Positions 1 through 4,900 of a DNA stretch of 6,544 nt are shown here, piece by piece. Where the stretch lies: positions 1 to 6,544 of the forward strand of contig CAJMMS010000077.1 of assembly GCA_905214675.1 (NCBI GenBank), in the 5' to 3' direction. Under the pieces are notes generated by a model. The model was not told where the DNA came from. It searched no databases and was given only the letters and a program-made list of their open reading frames with translations. Every line of letters begins with the position of its first letter. Position 1 is the stretch's first letter. This DNA is from an uncultured bacterium. GTDB lineage: Bacteria; Bacillota; Clostridia; Lachnospirales; Lachnospiraceae. The translations under genes were made by a program, and so were the position numbers.

Positions 1-427
1 TTGTTACAAAGTGAGCCTGCCAAGCAACCTCAACGATGAAACGGATTGCCATACGAGTATCTTTGTTGGCACCGCAGAAAGCATCTACTACGAACAGTCT
101 CTTGTTGGACAGCTCTTTGATAGCCAGATCTTTTACAGCATCCCATGCTTCCTGAGTAGCCGGATGGTTGTCGTTTTTATATTCGTCTGTTGTCCACCAT
201 ACAGTGTCTTTGGAATTTTCATCCTTTACGATAAATTTGTCTTTTGGAGAACGACCTGTATAAATACCAGTCATAACATTGACAGCACCCAGTTCACTTT
301 CCTGGCCTTTTTCAAAGCCTTCCAGAGCAGGATTTGTCTCTTCCTCGAACAACATCTCATAAGATGGATTGTACACGATCTCAGTAGTTCCAGTGATGCC
401 ATACTTGCTTAAATCAATTTTTGCCAT
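1..427 (-). CDS. pckA: Phosphoenolpyruvate carboxykinase (ATP), N-terminal part, cut by window edge
   Basis: This cytosolic enzyme interconverts oxaloacetate + ATP and phosphoenolpyruvate + CO2 + ADP. In fermentative anaerobes it often runs in the carboxylating direction toward succinate or propionate (family knowledge). Reading the minus strand from the ATG at 427-425 gives 142 residues beginning MAKIDLSKYGITGTTEIVYN. The diagnostic stretch TGIYTGRSPKDKFIV lies at residues 53-67, with the substrate-site arginine in GRSPKDKF (58-65). It is followed by DTVWW (74-78) and LFVVDAFCGANKDTR (111-125), all typical of ATP-type PckA. The family is usually about 530-540 residues, so roughly a quarter is present; the nucleotide- and metal-binding lobes lie off the left edge. 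The start is supported by an AAGAGG-type ribosome binding site and an upstream promoter. No frameshift is seen. The gene is divergent from the small gene at 896. Identification is firm; the direction of flux in this organism is inference. Confidence 0.96.
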   Translation of the reverse strand, partial: MAKIDLSKYGITGTTEIVYNPSYEMLFEEETNPALEGFEKGQESELGAVNVMTGIYTGRSPKDKFIVKDENSKDTVWWTTDEYKNDNHPATQEAWDAVKDLAIKELSNKRLFVVDAFCGANKDTRMAIRFIVEVAWQAHFVT

Positions 428-435
428 CTGATTAA

Positions 436-440
436 CCTCT
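436..440 (-). promoter_or_regulatory. Ribosome binding site of pckA
   Basis: The minus strand reads AGAGG (within AAAAGAGGTT) ending 8 nt before the ATG at 427. This is a normal Shine-Dalgarno distance and supports that start codon. Confidence 0.8.
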
Positions 441-489
441 TTTCTTTTATACTTAAAGTTAAAGAAATGATGCCCACTTCTCTATCATC

Positions 490-517
490 ATTATACATAT
501 TTACCCGCCAAAATCAA
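490..517 (-). promoter_or_regulatory. Sigma-A-type promoter of pckA
   Basis: On the minus strand a perfect TATAAT -10 box (495-490) lies 16 bp downstream of TTGATT (517-512), a 4/6 match to the -35 consensus. Transcription would begin near 483, giving a leader of about 55 nt before pckA. No clear catabolite-repression (cre) operator was recognised by eye around it. Confidence 0.7.
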
Positions 518-640
518 TAAAAATTTTCTGAACTTTTTGCTGGAAATGTATGAAATCTGCGGATTTTGAATGACTTTGAACGAATAACGGCAAAAAAATC
601 GAGGGAGAAACGCCAGATAGTGCACGAGAGGTGCTCAGTT

Positions 641-669
641 TTGATCGTTTTTCCAAACTAACATATAAA
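641..669 (+). promoter_or_regulatory. Candidate promoter for the small gene and possibly the ABC operon
   Basis: TTGATC (641-646, 4/6 to TTGACA) is separated by 17 bp from TATAAA (664-669, 5/6 to TATAAT). A transcript starting near 676 would have a leader of about 220 nt before the ATG at 896, containing the stem-loops at 717-798. This is a consensus match by eye only. A weaker alternative nearer the gene is TTGCAC (829-834) with TACACT (852-857). Confidence 0.45.
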
Positions 670-679
670 TAGAATATTT

Positions 680-693
680 TTTTCATGTGAAAA
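680..693. promoter_or_regulatory. Short palindrome, possible operator
   Basis: TTTTCA-TG-TGAAAA is a perfect inverted repeat with 6-bp arms and a 2-bp centre. It lies about 10 bp downstream of the candidate -10 box at 664-669, close to the predicted transcription start, where a repressor site could sit. The surroundings are AT-rich, so chance is a real alternative. Confidence 0.25.
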
Positions 694-716
694 TTATATG
701 ATGCCGAATGTTTAAA

Positions 717-749
717 GGCACTGAGTGCCAGTGACACTCGTTTAGTGCC
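717..749. repeat. Stem-loop 1 of an intergenic paired-hairpin element
   Basis: GGCACT (717-722) followed directly by GAGTG (723-727) can pair with CACTC (735-739) and AGTGCC (744-749). This gives an 11-bp stem with a 4-nt bulge (740-743) and a 7-nt loop (728-734). There is no T-run after it on either strand, so it is not a typical intrinsic terminator. It is followed 17 bp later by a second stem-loop. The pair has the look of a dispersed intergenic palindromic repeat or of a structured leader RNA; copy number cannot be judged from one window. Confidence 0.5.
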
Positions 750-766
750 GACCGAAGCGGAGCGTA

Positions 767-798
767 GATTGCGGGAGTTACTTTGTAACGGAGCAATC
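767..798. repeat. Stem-loop 2 of the intergenic paired-hairpin element
   Basis: This is a nested inverted repeat. GATTGC (767-772) pairs with GCAATC (793-798), and GTTAC (777-781) pairs with GTAAC (785-789) around a TTT loop. Small purine internal loops (GGGA and GGA) separate the two helices. The symmetry is on both strands and the GC-rich flanks (GAAGCGGAGCG before, CGCAGGCATCCG after) differ from the AT-rich spacer around it. No protein frame explains it. It may be a repeat element or a leader structure of the downstream small gene. Confidence 0.5.
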
Positions 799-880
799 CG
801 CAGGCATCCGTCAGAGTAAAATTATGTCTTGCACAGATTTCAAAAGTATTTTACACTTAGCAGATGTAAAAATGAACTTC

Positions 881-887
881 AAGGAGG
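881..887 (+). promoter_or_regulatory. Ribosome binding site deciding the start of the small gene
   Basis: AAGGAGG lies 8 nt upstream of the ATG at 896-898, an ideal Shine-Dalgarno. The reading frame stays open upstream to an in-frame ATG at 824, but that codon has no comparable site. The 896 start is therefore strongly preferred. Confidence 0.85.
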
Positions 888-895
888 CAAAACAA

Positions 896-1123
896 ATGGC
901 ACTGAATAATATAGGAAATATGATGAAGATTATGAATGCATGGAATACATTTAAAAGAAATCACCCGAAATTTCCGGCATTCTGTAATGCGGTTTCAAAA
1001 CGGGCTCTGAAAGAGGGCAGTATCATGGCGATTACGGTCACCACACCGGACGGCGAAAAGATCGAGACAAATCTGAAGATAAAGGCAGAGGATCGGGAAC
1101 TTTTGAGGGAGCTGTCCAACTGA
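896..1123 (+). CDS. Small conserved-looking protein of unknown function (75 aa)
   Basis: The product is a 75-residue soluble protein of unknown function. It begins MALNNIGNMMKIMNAWNTFK, a Met-rich, probably helical N-terminus, then a basic NHPKFPAF segment (about residues 22-29). It ends with an alternating stretch, MAITVTTPDGEKIETNLKI, that looks like a beta hairpin, followed by a charged helix ending RELLRELSN. There is no signal peptide, membrane segment or Cys/His metal motif; a single Cys is present. The ATG at 896 is chosen over the in-frame ATG at 824 because of the strong AAGGAGG at 881-887. The gene lies 108 bp upstream of the ABC exporter genes on the same strand, so co-transcription is plausible. 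The general appearance (NxWNxFxxNHPKFPAF...TTPDGEK) resembles small hypothetical proteins common in Lachnospiraceae; that is memory, not a search result. A regulatory role for the exporter would be speculation. Confidence 0.8.
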   Translation: MALNNIGNMMKIMNAWNTFKRNHPKFPAFCNAVSKRALKEGSIMAITVTTPDGEKIETNLKIKAEDRELLRELSN

Positions 1124-1135
1124 CAGGCTGATTCA

Positions 1136-1196
1136 TGAGCAGACTGCGAAAGCCGATTGAAAATGTCCGCTTTGCATCAAAGGTTGGCATTGCTCA
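1136..1196 (+). other. Possible folded RNA between the small gene and the exporter genes
   Basis: An outer inverted repeat, TGAGCA (1136-1141) with TGCTCA (1191-1196), encloses a longer stem. In that inner stem TGC(G)AAAGC (1145-1153, one bulged G) pairs with GCTTTGCA (1169-1176) around a 15-nt loop. GCCGA (1152-1156) could alternatively pair with TTGGC (1184-1188). There is no T-run, so it is not a standard terminator. It could stabilise or modulate read-through from the small gene into the ABC genes, or be chance. Confidence 0.3.
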
Positions 1197-1208
1197 GAGT
1201 TTCTGACA

Positions 1209-1215
1209 AAAGGAG
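1209..1215 (+). promoter_or_regulatory. Unusually distant ribosome binding site of the first ABC gene
   Basis: AAAGGAG ends 16 nt before the ATG at 1232, longer than the usual 5-10 nt. An in-frame stop (TAA, 1226-1228) lies just upstream, so no earlier start is possible. The wide spacing may lower translation of this subunit relative to the second one, whose site is ideally placed. Confidence 0.6.
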
Positions 1216-1231
1216 TGAAAAGAAATAAAAT

Positions 1232-2986
1232 ATGAATGATATAAGGCGACTGGCAGGGTATATCGGGCCATATAAAAAAGATATGATACTTGGTGCTTTG
1301 ATGGTAACGGTTGAGACAGCGTTTGAGCTTTTCATACCGATCATGATCGCGGATCTGATCGATGTCGGGGTGGCAAATCATGATCTTGCCTACATTTATT
1401 CGAAAGGATTTCAAATGGGGATCTGTGCACTGCTGGCTCTGGTGACAGGGCTTCTGTATGCACGCTTTTCGGCGAGAGCTTCGTATGGCTGGGGAGCAAA
1501 GATCAGGGAGGCAGAATATGCAAAAGTGATGCAGTATTCTTTCTCAAATCTGGATCATTTTGATACCTCGTCCCTGGTCACGCGAATGACTACGGATGTC
1601 ACGGTTCTGCAGAATCTGATCAATTCCGGATTTCGTCCGGTGACGAGAGGACCGTCTCTTTTGATCCTTGGCATCGGTCTTTCTTTCTGGATGAATCCGA
1701 AGCTTGCCGTTGTTTTTCTGGTCTGCACACCGGTTCTTGGAATTGTGTTATTTCTGATCGTCCGGAAAGCGGCACCTATGTATACAAAGCTGCAGGGGAT
1801 CGTAGACCGTCTGAACCATGTAGTTCAGGAAGGCGTGACGGCGATCCGTGCGGTCAAGGCATTTGTCCGCGGAGAATACGAAGAAGAAAAATTTGATGCG
1901 GTAAATACGGATCTGAGCAGATCAAGTGAGCAGACGTTTCACTATGCAGTGCTGAACCTTCCGGCATTTCAGGCCGTGATGTACAGTGCAATCGTGCTGA
2001 TCATGTGGTTTGGAGGAAACATGATCTTAAATGGCAGTCTTAAGGTCGGTGATCTGACCGGATTTTTAAGTTATGTCATGCAGGTGGTCAATGCCCTGAT
2101 GATGATCGCAAACGTTTTTCTGCTGCTGACAAGATCCCTTGCCAGTGCACATCGTATCGCAGAGGTGCTGGATGAGAGGATTGTTCTGGATTCTCCGGAA
2201 AATGGCGTACAGAAGGTCAGAGACGGCAGTATCGATTTTGAACAGGTTTCTTTTAAGTATCATAAAGATGCAAAAGCATATGCACTGTCTGATGTGGATC
2301 TGCATATTGAGGCCGGACAGACGATCGGTGTGATCGGAGGAACCGGAGCTTCTAAAACGACGCTTGTACAGATGATTCCACGGCTTTATGATGCAACCTG
2401 CGGTGTTGTGAAAGTTGGCAGTGTGGATGTAAAAGCATATGATCTCCATGCACTGAGGGCAGCGGTGGGGATTATTCTTCAGAAAAATGAGCTTTTTTCC
2501 GGAACGATACGTGACAACCTGAAATGGGGCGATCCGGATGCAGATGACAAAAAAATCTGGCAGGCATGCCGTGCGGCGTGTGCGGATGAGTTCCTGGAGC
2601 GTTTGCCGGAGGGACTGGACACTATGCTTGTGCAGGGCGGCAATAACCTGTCCGGAGGGCAGAAACAGAGACTCTGTATCGCAAGAGCACTGCTTGCCGA
2701 TGCGAAGATCCTGATTTTTGATGATTCTACCAGTGCAGTCGATACGGCAACGGAAAAGAAGATCCGCAAAGAGCTGGCAAAACTTGGCGATGTGACAAAG
2801 ATCATCATTGCACAGAGAATTTCTTCGGTGATCCATACGGACCGGATCGTGATCCTGGAAGACGGAGAAATCCATAATATCGGAACACATGAACAGCTTC
2901 TTAGGGAGGATGCGATTTATCAGGAAATTTATGCGTCTCAGATGAAAGGAGGAAACAGCGATGGCATCGAAAACGAAGAATGTTAA
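1232..2986 (+). CDS. Heterodimeric ABC exporter subunit with degenerate ATP site (584 aa)
   Basis: This is a type-IV (ABCB-like) half-transporter: an N-terminal six-helix membrane domain (about residues 15-305) fused to a nucleotide-binding domain (about 333-575). Visible motifs are the A-loop tyrosine Y343, Walker A GGTGASKTT (369-377), Q-loop Q417, signature LSGGQ (473-477), Walker B ILIFDD (493-498), D-loop SAVD (501-504) and H-loop region IAQR (526-529). Three catalytic-site residues are non-canonical: Ser374 for the last Walker A glycine, Asp498 for the catalytic glutamate, and Gln528 for the switch histidine. The LSGGQ signature is intact and serves the partner's site. This matches the degenerate half of heterodimeric exporters such as TM287/288, BmrCD and LmrCD (family knowledge). 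It works with the product of the next gene, overlapping it by 26 bp. The substrate is unknown; drugs, lipids or peptides are possible. The start is fixed by a TAA at 1226. Confidence 0.94.
   Translation: MNDIRRLAGYIGPYKKDMILGALMVTVETAFELFIPIMIADLIDVGVANHDLAYIYSKGFQMGICALLALVTGLLYARFSARASYGWGAKIREAEYAKVMQYSFSNLDHFDTSSLVTRMTTDVTVLQNLINSGFRPVTRGPSLLILGIGLSFWMNPKLAVVFLVCTPVLGIVLFLIVRKAAPMYTKLQGIVDRLNHVVQEGVTAIRAVKAFVRGEYEEEKFDAVNTDLSRSSEQTFHYAVLNLPAFQAVMYSAIVLIMWFGGNMILNGSLKVGDLTGFLSYVMQVVNALMMIANVFLLLTRSLASAHRIAEVLDERIVLDSPENGVQKVRDGSIDFEQVSFKYHKDAKAYALSDVDLHIEAGQTIGVIGGTGASKTTLVQMIPRLYDATCGVVKVGSVDVKAYDLHALRAAVGIILQKNELFSGTIRDNLKWGDPDADDKKIWQACRAACADEFLERLPEGLDTMLVQGGNNLSGGQKQRLCIARALLADAKILIFDDSTSAVDTATEKKIRKELAKLGDVTKIIIAQRISSVIHTDRIVILEDGEIHNIGTHEQLLREDAIYQEIYASQMKGGNSDGIENEEC
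2945..2952 (+). promoter_or_regulatory. Ribosome binding site of the second ABC gene, inside the first
   Basis: AAAGGAGG lies 8 nt before the ATG at 2961 and within the last codons of the first ABC gene. It supports both the chosen start and translational coupling of the two subunits. Confidence 0.85.
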
Positions 2987-4805
2987 ACGGCCGGAAAATA
3001 TGCAGCACACACTGCGGATCTTTGTTTCTTATCTTGGACGGCATAAATTTATGCTTCTGATCGTCAGTATTCTGGTCACAGTAAGTGCCCTTGCAAATCT
3101 TCTTGGAACTTACATGATACGTCCGGTTGTCAATAATCTTGCAAACGGAGATCTGCATTCGCTTGCAGTTGGTGTGCTTGTGGCGGCTGCTATTTTTGCC
3201 ACCGGGGCACTGGCAGCCTGGGGGTATTCTCAGACGATGGTAAAAGCTGCCCAGCAGGTTGTTTTTGATATTCGAAGAGATCTGTTTGCACATATGCAGA
3301 CGCTGCCGCTTCGCTTTTTTGACGAGAAGCGGCATGGCGATATCATGAGTCTGTTCACGAACGATATCGATACGATCGCAGATGCCCTCAATAACAGTTT
3401 TGCAATGGCGATCCAGAGTTTTATCCAGATGATCGGAACCCTTACGATCCTCTATATCCTGAACTGGAAACTGTCGCTGATCGTGACGGTCTGCTATGGG
3501 ATCATGTTCTGGTATATGAAATTCAGCGGAGCAAAAAGTAAGGTTTTTTATGCGAAACAGCAGCAGAGCCTTGGCGAACTGGACGGCTATATCGAAGAAA
3601 TGGTCAGCGGCCAGAAAGTAGTCAAAGTTTTCAACCACGAGCAGGCAAGCTTTCAGGAATTTCTGGAGAAAAATGAAAAACTGCGAAAAGAAGGAACCGG
3701 TGCACAGTCCTATGCGGCGACAATGGTTCCGGTAGTCGTAAGCATATCTTATATTAATTATGCGATCGTGGCAGTTCTCGGAGGGATTCTGGCGATGCGT
3801 GGACTGGCGGATGTCGGAAGCCTGGCAAGTTATCTGGTGTTTGTGCGTCAGGCGGCACTGCCGATCAATCAGTTTACACAGCAGAGCAATTTTCTGCTCT
3901 CTGCACTTGCCGGAGCAGAGCGGGTGTTTGATGTGATGAATCTGGAGCCGGAAGTGGACGAAGGCGATGTGACGCTGGTCAATGTAAAGGAAGAAAACGG
4001 CAGCCTGAAAGAATGTAAAGAGAAAACCGGAAAATGGGCATGGCGTTCAAAAGACGGAGCATTGACAGTACTTCGCGGGGATGTCCGTTTTGAAAATGTT
4101 GATTTTGGTTATACCGAAGATCATATGATTTTGAAAAATATCAGTCTGTATGCAAAACCGGGACAGAAGATTGCCTTTGTCGGATCGACCGGAGCCGGAA
4201 AGACCACGATCACCAACCTGATCAATCGCTTTTATGATGTGCAGGGAGGAGCGGTGGTTTATGATGGAATTGATGTGCGGAAGATCCAGAAAGACGCACT
4301 GCGGCATTCTCTTGGCATCGTACTTCAGGATACCCACCTGTTTACCGGAACCGTAGCCGATAACATCCGCTTTGGAAAGCTGGATGCGACGCAGGAAGAG
4401 ATTGAGAAGGCGGCACGCATCGCAAATGCACACTCTTTTATCCGACGACTGCCAAACGGTTACGATACCATGGTGACAGCAGATGGGGCAAATCTCTCCC
4501 AGGGACAGAGGCAGCTTCTGGCGATCGCGAGGGCAGCGGTGGCTGATCCGCCGGTGCTGATCCTCGATGAAGCAACCTCTTCCGTTGATACAAGAACCGA
4601 GGAACTGATCGAAAAAGGTATGGATCAGCTAATGGAAGGCAGGACCGTGTTTGTCATCGCACATCGCTTAAGTACCGTGCGAAATGCCAATGCGATCATG
4701 GTACTGGAACAGGGGAAGATCGTTGAGAGAGGGGATCATGCAGAACTGCTGGAACAGAAAGGGAAATATTATCAGCTTTATCATGGAATGTTTGAACTGA
4801 GCTGA
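2961..4805 (+). CDS. Heterodimeric ABC exporter subunit with catalytic ATP site (614 aa)
   Basis: This is the partner half-transporter in the cytoplasmic membrane, with a six-helix membrane domain (about residues 25-320) and a nucleotide-binding domain (about 373-605). The ATP site is canonical: A-loop Y384, Walker A GSTGAGKTT (408-416), Q-loop Q456, Walker B VLILDE (532-537) with catalytic E537, D-loop SSVD (540-543) and switch H568 in IAHRLST. Its signature is LSQGQ (512-516) instead of LSGGQ, and this faces the degenerate site of the first subunit. The pair therefore has one hydrolysing site (this subunit's Walker motifs plus the partner's LSGGQ) and one degenerate site. Residues about 334-372, between the two domains, form a charged linker containing KEENGSLKECKEKTGKWAW, absent from standard half-transporters but familiar from clostridial homologues. 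The 26-bp overlap (2961-2986) with the previous gene, plus a strong internal ribosome binding site, indicates coupled 1:1 synthesis. The substrate is unknown. Confidence 0.94.
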   Translation: MASKTKNVKRPENMQHTLRIFVSYLGRHKFMLLIVSILVTVSALANLLGTYMIRPVVNNLANGDLHSLAVGVLVAAAIFATGALAAWGYSQTMVKAAQQVVFDIRRDLFAHMQTLPLRFFDEKRHGDIMSLFTNDIDTIADALNNSFAMAIQSFIQMIGTLTILYILNWKLSLIVTVCYGIMFWYMKFSGAKSKVFYAKQQQSLGELDGYIEEMVSGQKVVKVFNHEQASFQEFLEKNEKLRKEGTGAQSYAATMVPVVVSISYINYAIVAVLGGILAMRGLADVGSLASYLVFVRQAALPINQFTQQSNFLLSALAGAERVFDVMNLEPEVDEGDVTLVNVKEENGSLKECKEKTGKWAWRSKDGALTVLRGDVRFENVDFGYTEDHMILKNISLYAKPGQKIAFVGSTGAGKTTITNLINRFYDVQGGAVVYDGIDVRKIQKDALRHSLGIVLQDTHLFTGTVADNIRFGKLDATQEEIEKAARIANAHSFIRRLPNGYDTMVTADGANLSQGQRQLLAIARAAVADPPVLILDEATSSVDTRTEELIEKGMDQLMEGRTVFVIAHRLSTVRNANAIMVLEQGKIVERGDHAELLEQKGKYYQLYHGMFELS

Positions 4806-4844
4806 TATAAATAAGTTGTCGGTGGTTAGTTATTTCATTTTCAT

Positions 4845-4888
4845 AAAAAAGTGCATGTACGCGAATAGTGGCATACATGCACTTTTTT
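4845..4888. terminator. Bidirectional intrinsic terminator between convergent genes
   Basis: AAAAAAGTGCATGTA (4845-4859) and TACATGCACTTTTTT (4874-4888) form a perfect 15-bp inverted repeat around a 14-nt spacer, in which two further GC pairs (4861-4862 with 4871-4872) can form after one mismatch. Each strand has a GC-containing stem followed by six T residues. It sits 39 bp after the stop of the second ABC gene and 12 bp after the stop of the convergent CapA-like gene, so it can terminate both. Confidence 0.92.
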
Positions 4889-4900
4889 AATACGTTTCTT

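Larger units (their letters stand above)
518..716. other. AT-rich non-coding spacer between divergent genes
   Basis: No convincing gene lies in the 468-bp gap 428-895. The one open frame here (737-501, minus, 78 codons) has no ribosome binding site or recognisable protein character, and it runs across the pckA promoter and the first stem-loop. The stretch holds a candidate plus-strand promoter (641-669) and a small palindrome (680-693), listed separately. Nothing else was recognised. Confidence 0.6.

Noticed and set aside
11..412. Plus-strand open frame of 133 codons
   Set aside because: It is antisense to the clear pckA coding sequence and its translation has no recognisable family character.
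520..600. Catabolite-repression (cre) operator upstream of pckA
   Set aside because: The TTTGAACGAATAACG stretch superficially resembles one but lacks the required TGNAANCG spacing.
501..737. Minus-strand open frame of 78 codons in the spacer
   Set aside because: There is no ribosome binding site, it has low-complexity content, and it covers the pckA promoter and part of stem-loop 1.
824..895. Upstream ATG extending the small gene by 24 codons
   Set aside because: It has no ribosome binding site, while the ATG at 896 has AAGGAGG at ideal spacing; the extension reads like spacer sequence.
2066..3010. Long minus-strand frame of 314 codons, and the similar one at 2901-3638
   Set aside because: Both are antisense shadows of the ABC exporter genes, rich in Cys and His as such shadows often are.
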